Source: Acinetobacter baumannii (lineage in GTDB: Bacteria > Pseudomonadota > Gammaproteobacteria > Pseudomonadales > Moraxellaceae). Taken from it: a stretch of DNA of 64,000 nucleotides. Below are positions 35,021-42,283 of the stretch, piece by piece (within the stretch, counting starts at the first letter, position 1; every line of letters starts with the position of its first letter). The stretch is from positions 2,604,001 through 2,668,000 of the forward strand of contig NZ_CP046654.1 of NCBI RefSeq assembly GCF_009759685.1. The letters run 5' to 3'. The notes beneath the pieces are model-generated. The model did not search any database. It was not told the origin of the DNA and was given only the letters and a program-made list of their open reading frames with translations. A program made the translations under genes and the position numbers.

Positions 35021-35496
35021 CCCTCAGCTCCCGATTCGCTATTACATTTATTAAAGTGAAGTCTTAAGATTTCCGTTCCTACTTCATATTTTGTAAACTC
35101 ATCCTTTTTGTGGTGTTCTTCGGTAACAACTTCATCAACTGTATACCCAGCTGATGCGATAACAACCCCATAGCAAAGTTCATAAAATTCACCATCTTCA
35201 GCAACATGATGGCCATCTGCGACTTTATCTCTATACCAATCAAGACTAGCCTCAGCTTCTTTTTGAGCTTCGTCTAAAGAGTCGTGATATTTAAAGCCAT
35301 CGCCGTTAAAATCATGGCTAAAGTATTTTTGCGGTCGTACCGCCTGAGCTTTGGCTCTTGCTAACCATGCCGTTTCACTTGTATAAAAATCTGTTTCAAA
35401 TTCAGGACTAAGATCTCTATAAAACTTGTACGCAATTGGGTCATTATTCTTGTACCAATTTTCATGAGCCAATTTTTCTTCATCTTCATTAAACAT
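35017..35496 (-). CDS. Prophage protein, unknown
   Basis: Acidic soluble protein of 159 aa, rich in Asp, Glu, Tyr and His. Its central part (FKYHDSLDEAQKEAEASLDW) resembles short phage proteins that modulate host functions, but no family is recognised. GAGGG precedes ATG by 7 nt, and it overlaps the next gene by ATGA. Part of the leftward operon. Confidence 0.7.
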   Translation of the reverse strand: MFNEDEEKLAHENWYKNNDPIAYKFYRDLSPEFETDFYTSETAWLARAKAQAVRPQKYFSHDFNGDGFKYHDSLDEAQKEAEASLDWYRDKVADGHHVAEDGEFYELCYGVVIASAGYTVDEVVTEEHHKKDEFTKYEVGTEILRLHFNKCNSESGAEG

Positions 35497-35498
35497 CG

Positions 35499-35744
35499 CT
35501 AAGCCCTCAAATATTCTTCTTTAGTCCACTCAACAAACTCTTTATAAAGTTGTTGTGCTGGTTTATTTAAACGGTTGTTGTAGTCGATCGTTATGCGGCG
35601 CCAAGCGACTGGTACCGCATAATGCTTGGTTAGAAACATTGCTTGATCAATGCCTTGCCGGACTATTACGTAGCCCAGCAATTGCAAGTAGTACATAAAA
35701 CCAAGCATGTGTTTTTGGCTCACTTTCTTGTACTGATCTTTCAT
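35499..35744 (-). CDS. Small prophage protein, unknown
   Basis: Basic 81-aa protein with helical segments (HMLGFMYYLQLLGYVIVRQG and AQQLYKEFVEWTKEEY). It starts one base after the stop of the preceding gene and ends 2 nt before the next start. No motif recognised. Confidence 0.65.
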   Translation of the reverse strand: MKDQYKKVSQKHMLGFMYYLQLLGYVIVRQGIDQAMFLTKHYAVPVAWRRITIDYNNRLNKPAQQLYKEFVEWTKEEYLRA

Positions 35745-35745
35745 A

Positions 35746-36825
35746 TTAGAAACCGTCTCCTAATAAATAATCAGGCTCAGCCTCTTGAAGTGGCGTAGAT
35801 GTAGGGTTCTCTAATTCAAAGCGGCGTTTTTTCACATACCCCATAAGCTTTGGTTGAATTTGTGGATCTCGTGCAGCCACGTCTATTTCCAAAGCATCTA
35901 GCGTTGTAAGGTCTGGTGCAGTTTGGATTTGAACCATTAAAGAGGGTGGCTCATTAGCAGATGCCTTTTCTTTTTCTAGCTCTTCAAGACGTTTGTGAGT
36001 GGCGAGAAGGATAGGCTTCATTTGTTCGTCATCCCATGTGCGGGTATAACGATAAACCGCATTTACTTCTGCAGGTGTTTTTGACTCTTTTACACGCTGT
36101 AGAAGAGTATCTAGGGTTTGCTGATACTCATTGTTTTTTTCTTGCTCAGGTGTAGGCTGAGTTAAAAAATCTTCAGATGAAGACACATAAGGTTGTTCTG
36201 TAATAACAATCGCACTATCTAAAGCTGATCCTATATTTTCTGAAATATCTTCGGATTGCACCAATGAGTCTTCAGAAGTAGTTACATTTGTTTGCTCAGT
36301 AATAACAATTGTAGGTTGTTTAACTTCATCAACAATTTCAGAAGTCTTTTCTACAACTACTGTCTGTGCACCTTTTGATTTCTTAGCACGCTGTTTCTTT
36401 GGTTCGTCACCTAGGCGAATAACACTAAAATCGTCACTAACTTCAAAACCTAACGCTTTAGATAGTGCTTTTAATTGAAGCTTGGCGTTTTCTGCATCAC
36501 GTTGAACAAAGCCGCTATTAATAGATTCAATTAATGCGGTGGTTCTAAAATTCACGATGTAAATAGAAGGCGAATATGTAGTAATTACAAAAACATCCTG
36601 TCCTTCCTCATATTCATCAATAGTTAATGGCTTTGTGAATGTAATGCCAGCCAGCTCAATAGTTTCGATTTTGATGCAGAATTCAAAACCCGGTTTACCA
36701 AAAACAGAAGCGGGGAATTGATCTAAGTCAGAAAAGTCCAACATGTCTCCAATAGGACGACAAAGAACAGTTTTACCTTTTTGAAGAGCTGCAAATGCTT
36801 CTTGAGCAGTAATTAAATTTGTCAT
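35746..36825 (-). CDS. Prophage early protein with internal repeat, unknown
   Basis: A 359-aa protein directly downstream of the Sak4-like ATPase genes. N-terminal globular part (residues 1-150), then a disordered middle with two similar units, IVITEQTNVTTSEDSLVQ and IVITEQPYVSSSEDFLTQ, about 36 residues apart, then a helical C-terminus (LLQRVKESKTPAEVNAVYRY and RLEELEKEK). AAGGA lies 7 nt before ATG. Context suggests a recombination or single-strand DNA accessory, but that is inference only. Confidence 0.7.
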   Translation of the reverse strand: MTNLITAQEAFAALQKGKTVLCRPIGDMLDFSDLDQFPASVFGKPGFEFCIKIETIELAGITFTKPLTIDEYEEGQDVFVITTYSPSIYIVNFRTTALIESINSGFVQRDAENAKLQLKALSKALGFEVSDDFSVIRLGDEPKKQRAKKSKGAQTVVVEKTSEIVDEVKQPTIVITEQTNVTTSEDSLVQSEDISENIGSALDSAIVITEQPYVSSSEDFLTQPTPEQEKNNEYQQTLDTLLQRVKESKTPAEVNAVYRYTRTWDDEQMKPILLATHKRLEELEKEKASANEPPSLMVQIQTAPDLTTLDALEIDVAARDPQIQPKLMGYVKKRRFELENPTSTPLQEAEPDYLLGDGF

Positions 36826-36829
36826 GTTC

Positions 36830-37036
36830 TTATCCTTTTTTAACTGAAACTAATTTCCAAAAACTTAGGTGCTTACGATCAAAAAAAGCGCCTCGGCCAA
36901 GTTCTTTTACTGCTGCACGAAAGAGGGTTTCTTCATCTGAATCTTCGTCAGCCCAAACTTTTACATTGCCTTCATACTGGGCGTAAAAGCCTGGTGTACT
37001 TTGAACTCTAACTATCCATTCACAACGTTCTTTCAT
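36830..37036 (-). CDS. Small prophage protein, unknown
   Basis: A 68-aa protein, probably a compact alpha/beta fold (RCEWIVRVQSTPGFYAQYEG, then ETLFRAAVKELGR). It overlaps the 3' end of the ATPase gene by 4 nt and is followed 4 nt later by the repeat-containing gene. No family recognised. Confidence 0.65.
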   Translation of the reverse strand: MKERCEWIVRVQSTPGFYAQYEGNVKVWADEDSDEETLFRAAVKELGRGAFFDRKHLSFWKLVSVKKG

Positions 37037-38154
37037 GCTGTCATCCCCGTTTTAGCTAATGTTTCAATGTCTTGTTTAACTGCTGGTAGTTTTGCTGCTT
37101 CAATTTGGATAAGGGCATCTATGCCGAAGTGTTCACAAACTGTTTTCACGTCTAGGCCGCGTTCAGCTATGAAGTTTTGAAGTTCATCTCTTTGTTGATC
37201 TGAGATACCGTTAAATTCAGGTGGACTAATCCAAGTGCCACGTTGCTTATCAAACGTGCAATTCAATGCTTTAGCCCTCATTAACATTGCTTGACGCATG
37301 TTCTGGTAATACATGTGTTCTTTATCAAGCGATTCCGTTAATTGATTAAGGTCACCTGCATGCTCTGCTTCCTCACAGCTTTGTTTCCAGTTTTCTAGCT
37401 CTTCTTGGGCTTTAGCTGCTGCAAGTTGTGCAGGCGTTAAGGTGTTAATGTGATCTTTAGCTTGAGTAATCAGGTCAGCCAAGAAAGTAGGGTGTGCTTT
37501 AAGATCAGGTACCCATACTTCACCGGTTTCACCGCCTAAAGCACCTGAGTTTTTCGCATGATGTGTAGGCGAAGGTTTGAAATTAATAACGCGGGCATTT
37601 TTACCTTCACCAGTAGTAACAGTTGTTAGATAACCCATGACATCTGCGATACGGTAAAGCTCGTTACGGTTTTTACCACCTAGATCTGGGCGGTAAATAA
37701 TTTGATCACCGTTTTGATCTTCTGATGCGTGTGCAATGAAAACAACATCTTTACCTAAACTGATCAAAGTATTGATGTATTGCTTGAACGTTTGGTTCGC
37801 TAAACCTTGAGCCTTTAACTTTAAAGAACCATCTTTTTGACGGTTATTTGCCGTAAGTAACAGGTGGGTTTTAATGCATTCAAGCATTGCACCCACGGTA
37901 TCAATGACTACGGTTTTATATGGTGCTAAGTCCTGCGGAGTAAGGTTTGCAACATCACTCCATTGTTGAACCTGTACAACCGCACCACGACGTAATTCAC
38001 CAGTACGGTGAGCACCACGGTCAAAGTCAAAAGAAATTGCTTTTTCCGCAGTAAAGCCCATCGATGATTTACCTAAACCCGGATCAGCGTATAGGTACAC
38101 AATAATTGCTTGAACCAATAAGGTTTGATCAGCCGTAATAATAGGTAGAGCCAT
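37033..38154 (-). CDS. Sak4-like phage AAA/RecA-fold recombination ATPase
   Basis: ATPase of 373 aa. Walker A ADPGLGKSS (23-31), Walker B TVVIDT (81-86) and a downstream FIAHASED sensor region. The first ~230 residues match the phage AAA_24/Sak4 type single-strand annealing or recombination ATPases; the C-terminal ~140 residues are an added helical part. It likely acts in phage recombination together with its neighbours. AAGGA lies 8 nt before ATG. Central gene of the PL operon. Confidence 0.82.
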   Translation of the reverse strand: MALPIITADQTLLVQAIIVYLYADPGLGKSSMGFTAEKAISFDFDRGAHRTGELRRGAVVQVQQWSDVANLTPQDLAPYKTVVIDTVGAMLECIKTHLLLTANNRQKDGSLKLKAQGLANQTFKQYINTLISLGKDVVFIAHASEDQNGDQIIYRPDLGGKNRNELYRIADVMGYLTTVTTGEGKNARVINFKPSPTHHAKNSGALGGETGEVWVPDLKAHPTFLADLITQAKDHINTLTPAQLAAAKAQEELENWKQSCEEAEHAGDLNQLTESLDKEHMYYQNMRQAMLMRAKALNCTFDKQRGTWISPPEFNGISDQQRDELQNFIAERGLDVKTVCEHFGIDALIQIEAAKLPAVKQDIETLAKTGMTA

Positions 38155-38165
38155 TATTCTTATCC

Positions 38166-38489
38166 TTATCTTGAGCCTGTAAAACCGCGTTTTTGCTTAT
38201 ATGCTTTGCGGTCATAAGTAGGGATATTTGTTTCACGCAGTTTTATAGCGAGCTGCTTTCTGCGCTGAAAATCGATTTCTTGGGTGAGTTCATTCCAAAC
38301 TTTTGGATAAGAAGTTTGGAACCTGAACACATTTAAAGGCGTCTTAACTCCGTCTTTAACTTTGTAAAGAACTGAGCCATTAGCATTAGATGCGTACACT
38401 TGCCAGCCAATGCGAACTGAATACAGCCCTTTATCATCACGGCCTAAAAATGACATGTAGCCGTCAGGGTGTTTTTTGAAATTAGACAT
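38166..38489 (-). CDS. Small prophage protein, unknown
   Basis: Basic 107-aa protein beginning MSNFKKHPDGYMSF; the middle has a beta-rich part (YSVRIGWQVYASNANGSVLY) and the end is Arg/Lys-rich. The start was chosen for GGAGG 6 nt upstream, which lies in the end of the preceding gene (8-nt overlap). Possibly nucleic-acid binding because of charge; not recognised. Confidence 0.68.
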   Translation of the reverse strand: MSNFKKHPDGYMSFLGRDDKGLYSVRIGWQVYASNANGSVLYKVKDGVKTPLNVFRFQTSYPKVWNELTQEIDFQRRKQLAIKLRETNIPTYDRKAYKQKRGFTGSR

Positions 38490-38772
38490 GTTCAGCCTCC
38501 ATACATTCGCATGTACCAACAAAGGCATACGTAAGCGGGCTAGGAGCATCAACAGGTGAAACGTCCTTAATATTTAAAGGAATAATTTCTTTGCGATATT
38601 TAACTAAAACCACATCACCTTCACGGCAATTGACAATTCCTTCTCTTGAAGAAAAACGTGCAGATTTAGAAGATTGGGTTACTCTGCAAAATGAAACCTC
38701 ATCACCAGCTTTGATTTTTGAACGGTCAACAGGAATCATCTTCTTGCAAGTAGGGCAGTTATAATCTTTCAT
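38482..38772 (-). CDS. Small zinc-ribbon-like prophage protein
   Basis: A 96-aa protein starting MKDYNCPTCKKMIPVDRSK, with CPTC near residues 5-8 and a C-terminal CECMEAEH group that could supply the other metal ligands. The middle is SH3-like beta-rich sequence (EGDVVLVKYRKEIIPL). GGAGG lies 7 nt before ATG. It overlaps its neighbours by 1 and 8 nt. Function unknown. Confidence 0.68.
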   Translation of the reverse strand: MKDYNCPTCKKMIPVDRSKIKAGDEVSFCRVTQSSKSARFSSREGIVNCREGDVVLVKYRKEIIPLNIKDVSPVDAPSPLTYAFVGTCECMEAEHV

Positions 38773-39212
38773 TAGGCTGCCTCCAACCATTTATTACGGT
38801 CGATATAGCCAGCTAATAAAATATTTATGTTTTTATGGTCGTCATGATTGGTGAAATCATTCCAAGGTTTGCCGCTTAAGTCAGTTACTGACTCAATAGC
38901 AAGGTTAGTAATTTCAGCCGCTGTAAAATCAGATCCAGCTACACCATAGCTATCAGCTACACCGTCAAAATCGAAGCTCACGTTTAATTTGAAGCCGTCA
39001 ATGCGGATAACTGCTTCACCAGATTTTTCTCCAGTTTTCTTAACAGCCAGAAGTTCATATTCAGAAGCAACGACTTGCTCGCTTTCATATGAGTAATTAG
39101 AAGGGACGCTAGAATTAGCAGTTCGATATTCACAAGAACTCAAGGCTACAAGTACAGCAATTGCTGTAACTCCAGTTACCTTATGCTTGTTTGAAAAGGT
39201 TTTTACGTTCAT
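38772..39212 (-). CDS. Prophage-encoded lipoprotein, unknown
   Basis: First gene of the PL operon, 146 aa. The N-terminus is a signal peptide ending in lipobox LVALSSC, with the modified Cys near residue 27. The mature part is acidic, with beta-rich segments (EAVIRIDGFKLNVSFDFDG). Start chosen as the ATG of MNVKTF; a longer frame adds 24 unlikely residues. As a phage lipoprotein expressed from the early operon it may sit in the host envelope, for example for superinfection exclusion, which is inference. Confidence 0.68.
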   Translation of the reverse strand: MNVKTFSNKHKVTGVTAIAVLVALSSCEYRTANSSVPSNYSYESEQVVASEYELLAVKKTGEKSGEAVIRIDGFKLNVSFDFDGVADSYGVAGSDFTAAEITNLAIESVTDLSGKPWNDFTNHDDHKNINILLAGYIDRNKWLEAA

Positions 39213-39284
39213 AATTGATCTCGCAGTTTGCAAAAGCACATCAGATTTAGCGGTCGGTGTGCTTTTTTGTTGTCTACGAGACAA

Positions 39285-39346
39285 ATACTACTTTAAGTAG
39301 AAATTAAGTCAATACATAGTAGGAATTATTTCCTACTTAAAGTTGT
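39285..39346 (-). promoter_or_regulatory. PL promoter and OL operators
   Basis: On the minus strand, -35 TTGACT (39312-39307) and -10 TAGTAT (39290-39285) are 16 nt apart. Operator OL1 CTACTTTAAGTAG (39288-39300) covers the -10 region. OL2, a weaker copy at 39310-39322, overlaps the -35 box, and OL3 CTACTTAAAGTTG lies at 39334-39346. Spacing is 22 and 24 bp, about two helical turns. Confidence 0.72.
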
Positions 39347-39436
39347 ATATTATTAGTTTTAAATAATAAAAAACCCACAAAAAGTGGGTTTAAAGTAAAA
39401 AATTAATAATTGGTTTCAAAGAAAATAAGCTGAAAT

Positions 39437-40114
39437 TCAATAAATATCTCGGTACAAGCCAACCACTTTTCCAACAAGGCGGCAATCTTCGGAAAGTTTA
39501 ATAATTTTATCAGGCCAGTCTGGGTTCAATGGTTCCAAGAATTTACTTGTTCCTTCGCCCTCAATGATAAGCTTTTTAAAAGTCGCCTCTGAATCGCCAG
39601 CGCAAGCTACAATTACAAGATCATCTGTTTTAAGATCAAATGTTTGAATGTCTGGATTCACATATATTCTATCACCCGGTAGAAAGGTTGGAGCCATAGA
39701 ATATCCTACTACTTTTAAAGCATATCCATTTTTCCCGCATCTTCTATTTGGCGGTAAATATTCTTCAATTTCCGTATCTTTCAAAACTGTCTCAATCGGT
39801 GTAAATGAACCAGCCGCAACCCAAGAGATTACTGGAACCCTGCGTCCTTCGAAACCAACTTTATCTGATAAATCAATATTATTGTCTAACTTAGTGCCAT
39901 GGTCTAAGTAACTAATTTCCACTCCAAAAATATCAGCCAATGTTTGTAGCTTTTCAATTCTTGGTTTAGCAGAACCGAGTGTATATCTACGAGCCATCTC
40001 ATAAGAAACACCAATAGCATTTTTTAACTCATTGATAGTTTTAATTGGAGAGTCTTTTGCCTTCATCAATGCGTTGAGTCGGTCCGCAAAGTCTTTGTAT
40101 TTAGCGTCTTCCAT
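39437..40114 (-). CDS. CI-type phage repressor (LexA-like, S24 peptidase)
   Basis: Lysogeny repressor of 225 aa. N-terminal HTH in INELKNAIGVSYEMARRYTL (28-47); C-terminal LexA/CI self-cleavage domain with cleavage Ala101-Gly102 (WVAAGSF), catalytic Ser139 in GYSMAPTF and Lys near 180 in ATFKKL. DNA damage through RecA should therefore induce the phage. The start is the ATG of MEDAKY, because a longer frame would run through the operators. It would bind CTACTTTAAGTAG-type sites at OL and OR. Confidence 0.9.
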   Translation of the reverse strand: MEDAKYKDFADRLNALMKAKDSPIKTINELKNAIGVSYEMARRYTLGSAKPRIEKLQTLADIFGVEISYLDHGTKLDNNIDLSDKVGFEGRRVPVISWVAAGSFTPIETVLKDTEIEEYLPPNRRCGKNGYALKVVGYSMAPTFLPGDRIYVNPDIQTFDLKTDDLVIVACAGDSEATFKKLIIEGEGTSKFLEPLNPDWPDKIIKLSEDCRLVGKVVGLYRDIY

Positions 40115-40131
40115 CAAAATAGGCTTCTTTT

Positions 40132-40213
40132 CTACTGTGGGTAGAATTTTACTATCAATTTTTAGTTGCACCAATTCTATTTTTGGTAGTATATTTCTTT
40201 CTACTTTAAGTAG
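40132..40213. promoter_or_regulatory. OR operators with PRM and PR promoters
   Basis: Three 13-bp operators: CTACTGTGGGTAG (40132-40144), CTATTTTTGGTAG (40177-40189) and CTACTTTAAGTAG (40201-40213), the last identical to OL1. PRM for cI: TTGGTG (40174-40169) and TAAAAT (40151-40146), 17 nt apart. PR for cro: TTGCAC (40166-40171) and TATATT (40190-40195), 18 nt apart. Site calls are by eye. Confidence 0.7.
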
Positions 40214-40230
40214 GTTTTTTGGTGTCATTT

Positions 40231-40479
40231 ATGACTACTCCACATGAAGCATTTAATAACGCTGTGACTTTTGCAGGGAGCATCTCAGCTTTAGCTCGAA
40301 AAATAGGGGTTACACCTTGGGCTGCTAGCAAATGGAATCCTGAGAAAATTCCAGAAGATCGCTGTTTGAAAATTGAGGAAATTACTCAGGGTCAAGTTAA
40401 GGCAGAACAATTACGACCAGATATTAACTGGGAATATGTTCGCAAGAACCTTAAGAAGCAAAACCAATCCGTGAGCTAA
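40231..40479 (+). CDS. Cro-like regulator (YdaS-type)
   Basis: Short DNA-binding protein, 82 aa, divergent from CI. The HTH SISALARKIGVTPWAASKW (17-35) and following PEKIPEDRCLKIEEITQGQV match YdaS/Cro proteins that read the same operators to shut off CI. It starts at ATG 40231 with no good ribosome binding site; a TTG at 40219 is less likely. Its promoter PR lies under OR. Confidence 0.8.
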   Translation: MTTPHEAFNNAVTFAGSISALARKIGVTPWAASKWNPEKIPEDRCLKIEEITQGQVKAEQLRPDINWEYVRKNLKKQNQSVS

Positions 40480-40533
40480 TTCTCACAAATTAGCAAACGT
40501 GCGTATACGTGAAATTTAAAGAGGGATTCACAT

Positions 40534-41034
40534 ATGAGTGAAATCAACTTAAGCCCAGAGGCTAAAACAGCAATTTACAAGATGATTCACCAGTCACAAG
40601 GAGTTACGCCGCAAGAAATTGCAAACGTACTTGGTGACTCTTACAAGAGCGTACTTAATTACGCAAACCCAAATATGGAAAGCCATTTACCAAGTATTAA
40701 GAAGCTTGAGGCAATGATTCAGTTTACACGCAACCCAGCTTTAGTTAAGGCATGGGCACACATGCTTGGTTATGTTCTAGTGCCAGCTAATCAAGTGGAT
40801 GAGAAAGGCCATGAAGTCAGCATTGTTGAAACCTTGCTACATATAAATATTAACAATGGCCAAACCAATCAACAGGTCCACAAAGTTTTAGAGGATGGAG
40901 TTGTTACACCTGCGGAATTAGCAGATACAGAAGAAATCTTAGAAGAAATGGAAAACCACATTCGCCAACTTCGAGAGGCGCTTAAGTCGGAAGCTGCAAC
41001 TTATATTTCTAAGGTAAAGAAAGAAAAAGCCTGA
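40534..41034 (+). CDS. CII-like phage regulatory protein
   Basis: A 166-aa protein with an N-terminal HTH (QGVTPQEIANVLGDSYKSVLNY, split here as residues 17-30 and on) and a C-terminal acidic coiled segment (EILEEMENHIRQLREALKSE). The pattern fits the phage regulatory CII (CP76/YmfL) family. It follows Cro, as CII does in lambdoid phages, so it likely controls the choice of lysogeny. A short hairpin follows its stop codon. Confidence 0.72.
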   Translation: MSEINLSPEAKTAIYKMIHQSQGVTPQEIANVLGDSYKSVLNYANPNMESHLPSIKKLEAMIQFTRNPALVKAWAHMLGYVLVPANQVDEKGHEVSIVETLLHININNGQTNQQVHKVLEDGVVTPAELADTEEILEEMENHIRQLREALKSEAATYISKVKKEKA

Positions 41035-41052
41035 TCTGGTCCATCAGGCTTA
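41028..41052 (+). terminator. Hairpin after the CII-like gene
   Basis: AGCCTGAT and ATCAGGCT with a 7-nt loop. There is no T run, so termination is probably weak. Confidence 0.45.
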
Positions 41053-41084
41053 GTTAATTCAATTACTGGCTAGAGGAATCGAAT

Positions 41085-41372
41085 ATGCAAACTAATCTAT
41101 CAAATCAAGAGCAAATAATCCAGAGCTGGTTTGAACCGGCTCTCCACACACTTAAAGCATTAATCAAAAAGTGTGAAGAGAACCTAGAGCAAGTTAAAGC
41201 TGACACTAAAAATGCGGCTGTTAAGCGCGATGACTTCAAGGACGTTTTAGTTCGTCAGCATCGTATTACATATAACCATGCTGAGGAAATTATCAAAAGC
41301 CTTGGTCGTGCTGGGCGTATTCGTTTCTTGGGTAGTACTTACATTCAGTTAAATGTTCAGGAGACCAAATGA
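41085..41372 (+). CDS. Small early prophage protein, unknown
   Basis: A 95-aa protein, mostly helical (HTLKALIKKCEENLEQVKAD). The C-terminal RQHRITYNHAEEIIKSLGRA resembles a winged-helix end. It overlaps the methyltransferase start by 4 nt (ATGA), so translation is coupled. Not assigned to a family. Confidence 0.65.
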   Translation: MQTNLSNQEQIIQSWFEPALHTLKALIKKCEENLEQVKADTKNAAVKRDDFKDVLVRQHRITYNHAEEIIKSLGRAGRIRFLGSTYIQLNVQETK

Positions 41373-42283
41373 ATGAGTTGGCTCTTTTCGCAGGCGCTGG
41401 TGGCGGAGTACTCGCATCTTATCTCTTGGGATGGCGAACAGTGTGCGCAGTTGAACGTGATGCCTACGCCGCACAAGTTTTGGCGCAACGACAGAATGAT
41501 GGAATTCTCGAAGCTTTCCCAATTTGGTCTGACATTACAACTTTTGACGGAAAACCATGGCAAGGAATTGTTGACGTTATATCTGGCGGCTTTCCGTGCC
41601 AAGACATCTCATCCGCGGGGAAAGGTGCTGGAATCGAAGGTGAACGTTCTGGGCTTTGGTCAGAAATGGCACGAATTATTGGTGAAGTACGACCTAGATA
41701 CGTGTTCGTGGAAAACTCACCAATGCTTGTTTCCAGAGGACTTACACGAGTCATCAGTGACCTTGCCCAAATGGGGTATGACGCGCAATGGGCACGTTTT
41801 TCAGCATCTAACTTTGGAGCGCCCCATATCCGTGACCGAATCTGGATTGTGGGCCACGCCACAAGCAAGGGATTTTCGAAGTGGTCAACCCCAACGATGG
41901 GACAATCCGGATCGATCGAGAAACCTAAACGATCAAGTTGCGAAATTCCCAACTCCCAAAGCATCGGATGGGAACAAGCGTGGGAAGGTGAGCAATCATC
42001 CAAGGAACGGCTTAGCCGGTGTTGTGGAGAATCTTCCAACTCCGACTGCTTCAATGAGCAAAGGCTCATCACCAGCGACTCTGACCAGGAAAGATGGCAA
42101 GAGCAGGATAAACGATCGGCTCGATCATCATGTAATGAACTCACATGGTGGGAAGTTGAACCCGAATTGGGTCGAGTGGCTGATGGGGTGGCCAATCGGG
42201 TGGACCGACTTAAAGCCATTGGAAATGGACAAGTTTCAATCGTGGCTAAATGCGCATTCGAATATTTAGGTGGTGCAAAATGA
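41369..42283 (+). CDS. Phage DNA (cytosine-5) methyltransferase
   Basis: C5 methyltransferase of 304 aa that would protect phage DNA from host restriction. Motif I LFAGAGGG (6-13); motif IV GGFPCQDIS with catalytic Cys77; motif VI ENSP (115-118); motif VIII APHIRDRIWIVG (151-162); motif X RLKAIGNGQV near the end. The region 163-260, where target recognition is expected, is short and Ser/Glu-rich. AGGAG lies 5 nt before ATG. Its whole length is overlapped by another open frame (next entry). Confidence 0.88.
   Translation: MNELALFAGAGGGVLASYLLGWRTVCAVERDAYAAQVLAQRQNDGILEAFPIWSDITTFDGKPWQGIVDVISGGFPCQDISSAGKGAGIEGERSGLWSEMARIIGEVRPRYVFVENSPMLVSRGLTRVISDLAQMGYDAQWARFSASNFGAPHIRDRIWIVGHATSKGFSKWSTPTMGQSGSIEKPKRSSCEIPNSQSIGWEQAWEGEQSSKERLSRCCGESSNSDCFNEQRLITSDSDQERWQEQDKRSARSSCNELTWWEVEPELGRVADGVANRVDRLKAIGNGQVSIVAKCAFEYLGGAK
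41373..42269 (+). CDS. Overlapping +1-frame ORF within the methyltransferase gene, phage-like protein
   Basis: A 298-aa frame starting 4 nt after the methyltransferase start. Its second half does not look like a shadow: it has PTP/TPxASD-type repeats (LWATPQARDFRSG, FPTPKASDGNKRG, LPTPTASMSKGSS) and the ending LNPNWVEWLMGWPIGWTDL. Such a repeat series with that ending is, from memory, typical of phage methyltransferase-associated proteins. The ribosome binding site of the methyltransferase could serve both starts. Either a true overprinted gene or a conserved accidental frame; expression not known. Confidence 0.4.
   Translation: MSWLFSQALVAEYSHLISWDGEQCAQLNVMPTPHKFWRNDRMMEFSKLSQFGLTLQLLTENHGKELLTLYLAAFRAKTSHPRGKVLESKVNVLGFGQKWHELLVKYDLDTCSWKTHQCLFPEDLHESSVTLPKWGMTRNGHVFQHLTLERPISVTESGLWATPQARDFRSGQPQRWDNPDRSRNLNDQVAKFPTPKASDGNKRGKVSNHPRNGLAGVVENLPTPTASMSKGSSPATLTRKDGKSRINDRLDHHVMNSHGGKLNPNWVEWLMGWPIGWTDLKPLEMDKFQSWLNAHSNI

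Noticed and set aside
40115..40228. Longer N-terminus for the CI repressor
   Set aside because: It would be read through the three OR operators and PRM, and the residues do not look like a repressor N-terminus; the ATG at 40114 is preferred.
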